Source of the DNA: CAZKWG01 sp964615375
GTDB taxonomy: Bacteria > Myxococcota_A > UBA796 > CAZKWG01
Assembly: GCA_964615375.1 (NCBI GenBank)
Contig: CAZTOW010000010.1
Coordinates: forward strand, 174,392 to 238,391
Length of the DNA: 64,000 nt
Direction of reading: 5' to 3'
Below, piece after piece: positions 52,315 through 61,019 of the stretch. The position numbers and the translations under genes were made by a program. Under the pieces are notes generated by a model, which saw nothing but the letters and a program-made list of their open reading frames with translations, searched no databases and was not told where the DNA came from. Position 1 is the first letter of the stretch. Every line of letters starts with the position of its first letter.

Positions 52315-53894
52315 CGCTGGCGCTCGTCCAGGCCGTGCTGGGGCTCGCGGGCCAGCACGGCCCGCCGGTCCACCTTGCCGTTGGGCAGGCGGGGGAGCTC
52401 CGCCCAGAACTCCACGACCCGCGGCACCTTGTAGGTGGCCAGGTGCTCGCGGCACCAGTGGCGCACCGCCCGGATGTCCAGCGCGCTGTCGGGGACGGTG
52501 GTCACGACGGCGCGGGCCATCTCGCCGCGCACGCGGTCGTTGGCCCCCACGACGACGACGTCGCGGACCTCCGGGTGCAGGCGCAGGGCCTCCTCGATCT
52601 CCAGCGGATAGACGCGCAGACCGCCGATCTTCAGCATGTCCGAGCGCCGGCCGCAGAAGTAGATCCAGCCCTCCTCGTCCACCCGCACCAGATCCCGGGT
52701 GTGGTACCAGCCGTCCACGAAGAGGCGGGCCGTCTCCTCCGGGTTGCGGATGTAGCCGCGGGCGAGCGCCTCGCCGCGCAGGAGGAGCTCACCGATCTCG
52801 CCCGGGGGGACCTCGCGGTCCTCCTCGTCCACCACCCGGTATTCGTAGCCGGGCACCACGCGCCCGGTGGCGCCCGGGCGGCGCTCGGAGGGGCCGTTGG
52901 CGATGGCGACCCCCGTGGCCTCGGTCGAGCCCCACACGGGCAGGAAGGTGGAGCCCGGGAAGCGGCGCTCCATCCGGGCCATGGCCTCTGCGCCCACGTA
53001 GGCCCCGCCCGCCTCCAGCACGCGCAGGCTGCGAGCGTCCGGGCTCGGCTGCCCCTCTCGCGCGCGGGCGTCGGCGTGGTCCAGCATCATCTCGTAGAAG
53101 CTGGGGACCGCCATCATCCAGCGCACGCGCCAGCGCTCCACGAGCTCCAGGATCACGCGCGGCGAGAACGAGTCCACGATGCAGAAGGCCCCGCCGGTGA
53201 GGATGGAGCGGTGGAAGAGCTCGTGCGGGTGCGAGAACACGGAGAACATGCCGAGGAACACGTCCTCCGGCCCGAACTGAAGGCCCTCGATGGTGGACAC
53301 CGCGTTGGCCAGGATGTTCCGGTGTGTGGTGACGGCGCCCTTGGGGCGGCCGGTCGTGCCCGAGGTGTAGTTGTAGTAGCAGGGGTCGTCGGGCCCCACC
53401 TCCACCCCAGGTGGAGTCGCCGGGCGCCCCAGCGCGTCCTCATAGGGCACCCCGCCCATCTTCGGCGCGCCGCCCACCGCCACGATCCGGCCCGGGGGCG
53501 GGATCCGCTCGCCGAGGTGGGCCAGCACGCCCTCGTGGGCGGGCTCCAGGAAGAGGGCGCGGATGTCGGCGCTCTCGAAGAGGGAGGCCAGGGCCTCGGG
53601 CGCCAGCTTGAAGTTGATCGGCACCATGATCGCGCCGACCCGCGCCACCGCCAGGAAGCCCGTGACCAGCTCCAGCCGCTTGTGGACCAGGAAGCCCACG
53701 GCCTCGCCGTGCCCCACGCCCATCTGGAGCAGCAGCCCCGCCAGGCGATCCACCTCCGCGTCCAGCTCCGCCCAGGACAGCGAGCGATCCTCGCTCAGCA
53801 GCGCGGCCCGCTCGCCGTGACGCGCCGCGGTCCAACGCAGCGCCTCGCCGAGGGTTCGGATGTCCGCGGGCACGATCGCTCCCGCTCCGCTCAT
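52311..53894 (-). CDS. Acyl-CoA synthetase / acyl-AMP ligase
   Basis: The 527-residue adenylate-forming enzyme has the phosphate loop YTSGTTGRPKG, VWGSTEATG, YHTRDLVRVDEEGW, GRRSDMLKIGG and the C-terminal catalytic Lys in RLPNGKVDRR. It activates a carboxylic acid as acyl-AMP or acyl-CoA; the chain length is not evident. ATG 53894 follows GGAGG and overlaps the transglutaminase stop (ATGA). It sits directly before an acyltransferase, which suggests that it feeds that enzyme. Confidence 0.9.
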   Translation of the reverse strand: MSGAGAIVPADIRTLGEALRWTAARHGERAALLSEDRSLSWAELDAEVDRLAGLLLQMGVGHGEAVGFLVHKRLELVTGFLAVARVGAIMVPINFKLAPEALASLFESADIRALFLEPAHEGVLAHLGERIPPPGRIVAVGGAPKMGGVPYEDALGRPATPPGVEVGPDDPCYYNYTSGTTGRPKGAVTTHRNILANAVSTIEGLQFGPEDVFLGMFSVFSHPHELFHRSILTGGAFCIVDSFSPRVILELVERWRVRWMMAVPSFYEMMLDHADARAREGQPSPDARSLRVLEAGGAYVGAEAMARMERRFPGSTFLPVWGSTEATGVAIANGPSERRPGATGRVVPGYEYRVVDEEDREVPPGEIGELLLRGEALARGYIRNPEETARLFVDGWYHTRDLVRVDEEGWIYFCGRRSDMLKIGGLRVYPLEIEEALRLHPEVRDVVVVGANDRVRGEMARAVVTTVPDSALDIRAVRHWCREHLATYKVPRVVEFWAELPRLPNGKVDRRAVLAREPQHGLDERQR

Positions 53895-55975
53895 GAGGGG
53901 CCTCCCTGGAACCCGTTCTGTACCCCAAGCGCGGCGCTTCGGCGACCCTCTCGTCGAGGCAGCGCCTCCAGCGCCTTCGCCGCCCGCCTCGCCTCGTCCA
54001 GGAGCGCGGCCTCCGGCTCGCCGCCGTAGCGGGCGCGGTAGAGGAGCCAGGCTAGATTCTCTAGTGGCTTCGCCGGGGCGCCGGCCTGCCCGGAGAGCCA
54101 GCGGGCGGCCTCCAGCGGGGGGAGCGCCGCGGGGATCTCCCAGCCCCGACGCGCGATCCGGCGGCGGGCGCGGGCGTGGAGGCGGTCCAGCTCGCTCTGG
54201 CGCGCGGCCCCCCAGCGGCGCTCTCCCGCCAGCACCTTGAGCGCGGCCCGGCCGCCCAGGCTCAGCACGACGAGGCCCAGGAGCAGGAGCAGACCGCTGG
54301 CGCTGGGGACCGGGAGGCTCGCCTCGCCTGCGCGATCCGGCCCGGCTCCGGCGAGGCGCGCGGCCACGGCGACCTGATCGCTCAGATCGTACTCCAGGAT
54401 CAGGCGGGACCAGCCCGCGCGCGCCCAGTCCCAGGCCTGCGCGCCCGCCCAGCGCTCCTCGGGGAGCTCGTCGGCCAGCGGCGTCCCGTCCAGGCGCACC
54501 CAGCCCTCCTCGCCCAGGTTCAGCTCCACCCAGGCGTGCGCGTCCCGCTGGCGGAAGACGAGGTAGTCGCCGATGGCGTTCCACTCCCCGCCCAGGAAGC
54601 CGGTCACCACGCGGGCGGGGAGGCCCTGGGTGCGCAGCATGACCGCGAGCGCGGTGGCGAAATACTCGCAGTGACCCTGGCGGCTGACCAGCAGGAAGTC
54701 GTGGAGGCTCTGGCTGGCGATCTCGGGCGTGGGCGCGTCGACGTAGGTGAAGTCCCGGCGGAGGAAGCGCTCGAGGGCGGTGGCGCGGCTCCAGGCCCCC
54801 TCCCCCGCGGACGCCTCGGCGAGCACCTGGGCGGCCAGCGCGCCGATGGCGGGGTCCAGGTCCGGGGGGAGCCGCGTCCAGAGGCCAGCCTCCACCCGCT
54901 CGAGCTCGGCCCGGCTCAGCACGCCGATCCGGGGGTCGGGGCGCGCGCGGGCCAGGGCGGCCGGGTCGCGGCGCTCAGGCTCGCTGAAGACGGTGTAGGT
55001 GAGCGAGCGCGGCCCTCCGAGCAGGCGCAGGGATCCCCCCGGATCGCGGGCGACCGGCTCGTCCAGGCCCTCGAAGGCCACCACCCTCGGCACGCCGAAG
55101 AGCACGGGCTCCGGCAGCGGCTCCTGGAGGATCTCCTGGCGGAGGGCGTCGCGCGAGGGCGCCCGCGAGCGCACGCGCACGGAGCCGGTGGCGTCGCGGG
55201 TCCAGCGCCGCCCGTCGAAGGTGTCCAGCGCCCCGCCGCGCACGTACCAGGGGCCCACGCCCGCGTCCTTGGAGAGGCGCACGCGCAGGACCACCTGCGG
55301 GTTGTCGGCGATGGCGCCGCCCTCTCCCACGATGACCTCGTCCCCGTATCCGGCGACGGAGAGGGGCCGCTCCACCGCCAGCAGCCCGCCCGGCCGGTCC
55401 GTGCGCGGCGTGAGCAGGAAGAGCAGCCCGGAGAGCGCGAGGCTCGCCAGCCCCAGCGCGGCCACCGGCGGCGTCCCGCGCAGCCCCGGGCGCCCCCGGT
55501 CCATGCCCTGCTCGGTCTCGACCCCCAGCTGGGTCAGCGCCAGCGCCGCCGGGGAGAGCGCGGCGAACGCGACGAAGATCGGGACCAGCGCGAAGGAGAG
55601 CGAGAGGATGCAGGCCAGGAGCAGCATCAACAGGGAGAGGAGGAGGGTGACGCGGTCGTCGGCCGCCCGGCGCCCGGTCCAGGCCCGGTGCACCAGCAGC
55701 CATCCCACCAGGCCCACGCCCACGTCCAGGGGCGCCGCCCCGCCGAGGCCCGCGCCCACCGCGCCGAGCAGGGCGAGCCCGTTCCCCACGCGCCAGAGGG
55801 CCAGGGCCCGCTCGCCCGGCGGGGGCACCAGGGCGGCGCGCATGCGGCCCAGCAGGACCAGGAGCGCCGTCCCCAGGCCCAGCAGGGCGGGGAGGCCGCC
55901 GGGGGTCGCGCAGGCCAGGCAGCCCGCCAGGGCCAGCGCCGTGACCACGCCCTCGCGGCGGCGCAGGGGGCTCAC
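53891..55975 (-). CDS. TgpA-type transglutaminase-like membrane protein
   Basis: The 694 residues have about six N-terminal membrane helices (to ~190), then a transglutaminase core with Cys in SRQGHCEYFATALA, His in QRDAHAWVEL and Asp in WVRLDGTPL. A late membrane helix and a C-terminal DUF4129-like tail follow. It has the usual length and order for TgpA, partner of MoxR and DUF58. GTG 55975 overlaps the DUF58 stop (GTGA). The tail contains CTAG-N5-CTAG at 54052-54064 (residues KPLENLAWLL). Confidence 0.9.
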   Translation of the reverse strand: MSPLRRREGVVTALALAGCLACATPGGLPALLGLGTALLVLLGRMRAALVPPPGERALALWRVGNGLALLGAVGAGLGGAAPLDVGVGLVGWLLVHRAWTGRRAADDRVTLLLSLLMLLLACILSLSFALVPIFVAFAALSPAALALTQLGVETEQGMDRGRPGLRGTPPVAALGLASLALSGLLFLLTPRTDRPGGLLAVERPLSVAGYGDEVIVGEGGAIADNPQVVLRVRLSKDAGVGPWYVRGGALDTFDGRRWTRDATGSVRVRSRAPSRDALRQEILQEPLPEPVLFGVPRVVAFEGLDEPVARDPGGSLRLLGGPRSLTYTVFSEPERRDPAALARARPDPRIGVLSRAELERVEAGLWTRLPPDLDPAIGALAAQVLAEASAGEGAWSRATALERFLRRDFTYVDAPTPEIASQSLHDFLLVSRQGHCEYFATALAVMLRTQGLPARVVTGFLGGEWNAIGDYLVFRQRDAHAWVELNLGEEGWVRLDGTPLADELPEERWAGAQAWDWARAGWSRLILEYDLSDQVAVAARLAGAGPDRAGEASLPVPSASGLLLLLGLVVLSLGGRAALKVLAGERRWGAARQSELDRLHARARRRIARRGWEIPAALPPLEAARWLSGQAGAPAKPLENLAWLLYRARYGGEPEAALLDEARRAAKALEALPRREGRRSAALGVQNGFQGGPS
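54052..54064 (-). repeat. CTAG-N5-CTAG motif, copy 5
   Basis: On the coding strand CTAG-AGAAT-CTAG, read CTA GAG AAT CTA G (Leu-Glu-Asn-Leu-Ala) in the C-terminal tail of the TgpA-like protein. The preceding coding-strand base is A. Confidence 0.75.
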
Positions 55976-56916
55976 GGCGCGTCCCGGCGCGGCGCCAGCG
56001 CGAGCTGCCCCAGCAGCCTTCGACGCCAGGGATCGCCCGAGCCCGGGGGGAGGCGCTCGCGGCCCAGCCGCAGGCCCACGGCGTGCCCGGCGCGCAGGTG
56101 CCAGAGGATCTGCCCGGTCGCGGCCGAGATCGCGCTCTCCCAGGCGGCTCCGCGCCGCTCGGGGACGTGGACGGTGACCTCGTCGGCGCCCTCCGCCCCG
56201 CGCTCGATGATCATCGGCTGGCCGGCGCGCGCCGAGGTGGGCCAGTGCAGGTCCTTGATGGGATCGCCGGGGACATAAGGGCGGAGGCCGCGGAATTCGC
56301 CCGTCCGCCCGGCCAGCTCCGGCCGCTCGCGCGCGCCGCCCAGGGAGCCGGCCGGATCGGCGGGGACCGAGGGCCCGGGGGCGGGGAAGACCAGGATCTC
56401 GGCGGGCAGCTCGAAGACGCGCCAGCGCCGGACCAGGCCGAAAGGCCAGAGGCTCCAGACCCGCACCCGGCCCAGCTGCGCCCGCCCCCGCGCCTCGAAG
56501 GTCCAGCGCGCCGCCCCCTCCTCCCGCCCGCCCGGGGGGACCCGGGGGATCTGCGCGCTCGCCCCGCCCGCGTCCATCTCCTCGACGTGCAGGGCCCAGC
56601 AGGCTCCCCAGCGGCGCTCGTTGTGGACCACGAAGGCGCCCGGGGCGGGCTCGCGGGCGTAGAGGTCCAGGGGCAGGCGGCGGGCGACCCGGATCCCGCG
56701 CAGGTTCCACTCGGCGAGGGCGTTGCTGACCAGCAGCAGGGCCAGCAGCGTGCCCAGCACGAGGTAGAGCAGGTTGTTCCCGGTGTTCAGGGCCGCGACC
56801 AGCACGCCCAGCAGCACCACCACGAACCAGGCGCCCTCGCCGGTGGGGCGGGCGAAGATCTCGCGCCGCCAGCGCCGCCGCCAGCTCGGGCTCAGCTCGG
56901 GGCCGGCAGCTCCCAC
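55972..56916 (-). CDS. DUF58 family membrane protein
   Basis: The 314 residues have two membrane helices at about 29-70, then the DUF58 domain (VWSLWPFGLVRRWR, GEFRGLRPYVPGDPIKDLHW). It is a longer, membrane-anchored type than the DUF58 protein at 10908 and lacks a clear MIDAS motif. The GTG start is 25 bp inside the moxR end. The MoxR-DUF58-transglutaminase order is the classic triad. Confidence 0.9.
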   Translation of the reverse strand: MGAAGPELSPSWRRRWRREIFARPTGEGAWFVVVLLGVLVAALNTGNNLLYLVLGTLLALLLVSNALAEWNLRGIRVARRLPLDLYAREPAPGAFVVHNERRWGACWALHVEEMDAGGASAQIPRVPPGGREEGAARWTFEARGRAQLGRVRVWSLWPFGLVRRWRVFELPAEILVFPAPGPSVPADPAGSLGGARERPELAGRTGEFRGLRPYVPGDPIKDLHWPTSARAGQPMIIERGAEGADEVTVHVPERRGAAWESAISAATGQILWHLRAGHAVGLRLGRERLPPGSGDPWRRRLLGQLALAPRRDAP

Positions 56917-57821
56917 AGGATCTCCCGGATGGCGGTGACGGCGCCGTCTCCACCCGCGTCGTCCACCCGCGCCAGCACGCGGTGAGCCAGCACGGGGACG
57001 GCGAGCTCGCGCAGGTCCTCGGGGATGACGAAGCTCCGCCCACGGGCGAGGGCCAGGGCGCGCGCCGCCCGGTAGAGGGACTCGGCGCCGCGGGTGGAGA
57101 CGCCGCGCAGCAGGCGAGCGTCGGAGCGCGTGCGCTCGACGAGGGCCAGCAGGTAGTCCTCCAGCTCGGGGTGGACGGTCACGGCGTCGACGGCGCCCTG
57201 GAGCGCGCGGACCTCGTCCAGCGAGAGGGCGGCGCCCACGCCCTCCTTGCGCGAGGCCCCGGCCCGGAGGATGGCGCGCTCGCTCTCGCGGTCGGGGTAG
57301 CCCATGCTCAGCCGCATCAGGAAGCGGTCGAGCTGGGCGTCGGGCAGGGCCCAGGTGCCGTGGAAGTCCAGCGGGTTCTGCGTGGCCAGCACGAGGAAGG
57401 GTCGGGGGAGCGCGTGGGAGACGCCGTCCACGGTCACCCGCCGCTCGTTCATCGCCTCCAGCAGGGCCGACTGGGTCTTGGGCGTGCCGCGGTTGATCTC
57501 GTCGGCCAGCACCACGTTGGCGAAGATGGGGCCCGGGCGGAAGCGGAAGGCGCCCCCGGGCTCGAGCACGGAGACCCCGGTGATGTCGCCGGGCAGCAGG
57601 TCGCTGGTGAACTGCACGCGCTTGAGCTCGCCGCCCATGGCGCCGGCGATGGTGGCGGCCAGCGTGGTCTTGCCCACGCCGGGGACGTCCTGAAGCAGGA
57701 CGTGACCGCCCGCCACCATGGCGACCAGGGCGAGCTCGACGATGGCGTCCTTGCCGCGGATGACCTCGCGCACGCGCTCGGAAAGGCGCGCGAACGCGGC
57801 GCTGGGGCTCGCCTGGCTCAT
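56892..57821 (-). CDS. MoxR-family AAA+ ATPase
   Basis: The 309-residue MoxR has Walker A VPGVGKTTL, LLPGDITGV, Walker B VLADEINRGTPKTQ, ALLEAMNE and LATQNPLDFHGTW. It is clearly a second, different copy from that at 16004. It heads the coupled chain through DUF58, TgpA, ligase, acyltransferase and two phosphatase-like enzymes. The lipoprotein gene 25 bp upstream may be the true first gene. Confidence 0.93.
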   Translation of the reverse strand: MSQASPSAAFARLSERVREVIRGKDAIVELALVAMVAGGHVLLQDVPGVGKTTLAATIAGAMGGELKRVQFTSDLLPGDITGVSVLEPGGAFRFRPGPIFANVVLADEINRGTPKTQSALLEAMNERRVTVDGVSHALPRPFLVLATQNPLDFHGTWALPDAQLDRFLMRLSMGYPDRESERAILRAGASRKEGVGAALSLDEVRALQGAVDAVTVHPELEDYLLALVERTRSDARLLRGVSTRGAESLYRAARALALARGRSFVIPEDLRELAVPVLAHRVLARVDDAGGDGAVTAIREILWELPAPS

Positions 57822-57846
57822 GAGGGCTGGCTCAGGGGGGGCTCCG

Positions 57847-58317
57847 CTACAGCAGCGTTCCCGCCGTGGACAGGGTGTAGGTGCAGCCCGCCAGCACCGA
57901 GGGGTCGGTGGACTCGGTGACCGTGATCGTCTCGGTCCCCTCCCAGTCGTAGGGGTCGTCCACGCAGCCGCCGGCCAGGCCCTGGTAGAGCGCGTCGCCC
58001 GTCAGCTGCCAGCGCAGGAAGGTGTCGTTCTCGCGCTCCTCCAGCCACACGGAGGTCTGGTACTCGATGTCGCAGCCGGTGATCTCGCCGCTGGCCATCG
58101 GCACGTCGTCCACCTGGATGAGCACCGCCCCGCCCTCGAAGAACAGGTCGTACTGGAAGGTCTCCCGGTAGCCCTGCGTCTCGGTCGTGCAGCCGTTGGT
58201 GACGCCGGTGACGGTCACCTCGTAGCTCACGTCGGGCACGGGGTCCTGCGGCCCGCAGGCCACGACGCCCAGAGAGAGGAACCACGCCCGACCACTCCTG
58301 CTCAGACCCGTCCGCAT
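57847..58317 (-). CDS. Small lipoprotein of unknown function
   Basis: The 156 residues have a lipoprotein signal ending GVVAC (Cys at position ~21). The mature part is beta-rich and acidic with five further Cys (GCTTETQGY, GCDIEYQTSVW, GGCVDDPYDW, GCTYTLS) that could form disulfides. The ATG at 58317 follows GGAGG and is preferred over the one at 58359. It lies 25 bp before moxR in the same direction and is divergent from the ATPase/TPR gene. No family recognised. Confidence 0.65.
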   Translation of the reverse strand: MRTGLSRSGRAWFLSLGVVACGPQDPVPDVSYEVTVTGVTNGCTTETQGYRETFQYDLFFEGGAVLIQVDDVPMASGEITGCDIEYQTSVWLEERENDTFLRWQLTGDALYQGLAGGCVDDPYDWEGTETITVTESTDPSVLAGCTYTLSTAGTLL

Positions 58318-58431
58318 CGAGGACCTCCGCGCCCAGAGGATAGCGCGCGTCGTGCGCAAAGGCCACGGCGCAGCGCTGGACGAGGGCTGGACCCGCCCTT
58401 ATATTCGCGCGTCCTTCACGCTGGAGACCCC

Positions 58432-60951
58432 GTGGCTGAGCCCGCTTCCCATTATGTGGCCCGTGAGGCCGATCTCGACGCGCTCAAACAGGAGTGGGCT
58501 GCCGCACGCGCTGGCGACGCTCGCACCGTCCTGCTCACCGCCCCGCTGGGAGGCGGAAAGCGGGCGTTGGTCGGGGAGCTTGGCCGCGCCGCGCTGAACG
58601 AGGATGATGACACCCTGGTCTGGCGCGTGGCGCTGACCGACGAAGAGGACGGCCTGAAGTCGCTGCTGCGCGTCTACGGCGCGCTCTTCGGCGCGCTCTA
58701 CCGCAGCCAGGTCTTCCGCGGCAAGGTGGAGATGGCGCTGAACAGCCAGCTCCCCTCGCAGCCCAAGCGCGTGCAGGACTGGTACAGCTCGTTCATCGAC
58801 AGCGTGAAGAAGGGCGTGCCCAAGCAGGGTGAGACCCAGTTCCAGGTGGGGCTGCCCCGCGACAACCCGCTGCTGGGCCTCGTGGAGATCACGGCCGGGA
58901 TCGCGCGCAAGTTCCCGGTGCTCCTGGACCTGCAGAACGTCCACCTCTGCCAGTCCCTGGCCGTCCACGCCTTCATCGAGGCGCTGATGACGGAGTCCAA
59001 GGGCACGAAGCTGATGCTGGTGCTGGGCACGGAGCCGCTCACGGACGCGGCGCGCACCTGGTTCCCGCGGCCCTGGTCGGACCTGATCGACCGCCGCGGC
59101 GCCGAGATGCGCCCGATCGCCCTCAGCCCCTGGGGCGCCGAGGAGTGCGCGAAGTACCTGGAGAGCAAGGGCCTGACCGGCAACGCCGCGCGCCTCGCCG
59201 AGATCGCGGGCGGCCGTCCGGGCTTCGTGGCGGAGATCGCCGACCTGCTCCAGGAGCGGGGCGTGCTGGACAGCGCGCTGGAGGGCGTGACCCTGGGCAC
59301 CCTGGCCGACGCGAGCCCGGACGAGGACGAGCTGGAGGGGCCGGACGGGGACGAGAAGGACAGCCGCCGCACCTACGCGGGCGCCGACCAGGCGGAGCGC
59401 GTGGCCTACGTGGCGGCCCTGCTGGGCGTGACCTTCCCCTCGGGGCTGGTCGCGGACATCGGCGCCTGGGACCGGGACAGCGTGGACGACCTGCTGGACG
59501 CCACGGAGCAGCTCTACAAGGAGGTGCAGTTCTCCCAGCCGCTGGGGACCTGGGTCTACCAGTTCCGGCGGGCGCTGCTGCGGGAGAGCGTGCTGGCGCG
59601 CCACACGAGCGACGAGGACCATGAGGTCGCCCGCCGCGTGGGCCTCTTCATCGAGCGCGTGCTGGTGCCGCGGGGCTTCGAGTTCATCGGCAAGGCCCTG
59701 CGCCTCTACGGCGAGCACAACGCCCCCAACCGCGCCAACCTGCTCCGCGGGATGGCGATGGGCGCCGACCAGCCCCAGGTCTGGAGCATGATCCAGGACC
59801 TGATCCGGTACTTCGACGAGATCTCCTGGCCGGACGCCATGATCCGCACGGTCTACATGAACCTGCTGGACCGGCTGGTGAACGTGGGCGACGTCAACCA
59901 GACCGAGGCGCTCTTCGGCCAGGCCATGAGCTGGGCGACGAAGAAGGAGGACCGCGCGCTGCAGGGCTGGCTGCTCTTCGCCGGCAGTCGCCTCGACTTC
60001 CGGCGCCAGGATCTGTACCGCGCCCGGGATCGCGCCAACGACGCGCTCAAGATCGTGAGCTCGCTCGACGACAAGGGGCGGCAGGCGGAGATCCGCACGC
60101 ACCTCGCCATGATCGAGCTGCAGGACGGCAACCCCAACGCCGCGCTGGAGCAGTCCAAGGCGGCGGAGGCGCTCACCGACGCGGCCCCCATCGTGGCCCA
60201 CGGCGAGTACGTGCGCGGGCTGGTCGCGCAGCGCGAGCGCAAGCTGCCGGCGGCGGCGGAGCACTTCAAGAAGGCGAACGAGATCGCCGGCAACGCCGGG
60301 CACTCGGCGCTGGCGCTGGAGGCGGGCTTCCACTACGGCGAGGCGCTGCTGGTGGGCGGTCAGCACACGACGGCGGCGGACGTGCTCTCGCGGGTGGCCA
60401 ACATCGCGAAGGCCCTGCAGAACCCGGTGCGCGAGCGCGCCTCCCACGCCCTGCTCTCGCAGGCGCACGGGGCGCTCAAGAACTTCGAGGCCGCGCTGGC
60501 CTCGGCCAACCGCACGCTGGAGATCACCCGCGCGCTCAAGTTCGAGCGGATGATCGCGTTCGACCTGTACAACGTCGGTCTCTTCACGCTGCTGCTGGGC
60601 AAGCCTACGGAGGCGGTCACGCTGTTCCGGGAGTCGCGCAAGAGCGCCGACGCCGCGGACGCGAACTTCCAGAAGGAGCTGCTGTACAACCTCGGGATGG
60701 CGCTCGCGCAGATCGGCGAGCGCGCCGGGGCCGAGGAGGCGATGCGCGGCGCGCTGAAGCACTCCGAGGCGGCCAAGGACTGGCGCAAGGTCGTGGCCTC
60801 CTGTGAGGTGCTGGCCGACCTCGAGGCGGCGCGCGGCAACAAGCAGAACGCCGCCGCGCTGCTGGACCGCGCGCTGAAGGCCGCGGAGAAGGGCGATCTC
60901 AAGGATCTGCGCAAGGGCCTGCGCCGCAAGCTGGAGGGCCTGGAGGGCTGA
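58432..60951 (+). CDS. ATPase/TPR protein (STAND-like) with altered Walker A
   Basis: This 839-residue protein begins VAREADLDALKQEWAAAR, typical of ATPase modules in such regulators. The P-loop TAPLGGGKRA has Arg44 where Ser/Thr should follow Lys43, so nucleotide hydrolysis may be weak. VLLDLQNVHL stands in the Walker B place. From ~450 to the end it is helical TPR-like repeats (ALEQSKAAEAL, AAEHFKKANEIAG, EAVTLFRESRKSA). GTG 58432 follows GGAG; a TATATT -10-like box lies at 58400-58405. Probable scaffold or signalling protein; partners unknown. Confidence 0.7.
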   Translation: MAEPASHYVAREADLDALKQEWAAARAGDARTVLLTAPLGGGKRALVGELGRAALNEDDDTLVWRVALTDEEDGLKSLLRVYGALFGALYRSQVFRGKVEMALNSQLPSQPKRVQDWYSSFIDSVKKGVPKQGETQFQVGLPRDNPLLGLVEITAGIARKFPVLLDLQNVHLCQSLAVHAFIEALMTESKGTKLMLVLGTEPLTDAARTWFPRPWSDLIDRRGAEMRPIALSPWGAEECAKYLESKGLTGNAARLAEIAGGRPGFVAEIADLLQERGVLDSALEGVTLGTLADASPDEDELEGPDGDEKDSRRTYAGADQAERVAYVAALLGVTFPSGLVADIGAWDRDSVDDLLDATEQLYKEVQFSQPLGTWVYQFRRALLRESVLARHTSDEDHEVARRVGLFIERVLVPRGFEFIGKALRLYGEHNAPNRANLLRGMAMGADQPQVWSMIQDLIRYFDEISWPDAMIRTVYMNLLDRLVNVGDVNQTEALFGQAMSWATKKEDRALQGWLLFAGSRLDFRRQDLYRARDRANDALKIVSSLDDKGRQAEIRTHLAMIELQDGNPNAALEQSKAAEALTDAAPIVAHGEYVRGLVAQRERKLPAAAEHFKKANEIAGNAGHSALALEAGFHYGEALLVGGQHTTAADVLSRVANIAKALQNPVRERASHALLSQAHGALKNFEAALASANRTLEITRALKFERMIAFDLYNVGLFTLLLGKPTEAVTLFRESRKSADAADANFQKELLYNLGMALAQIGERAGAEEAMRGALKHSEAAKDWRKVVASCEVLADLEAARGNKQNAAALLDRALKAAEKGDLKDLRKGLRRKLEGLEG

Positions 60952-61019
60952 GCGTTCGGATCTCCCCCAGACGGGCGGATCTGCGGTATGATCGCCGCTC
61001 CGCTCGCCTGGGGGTCCCG

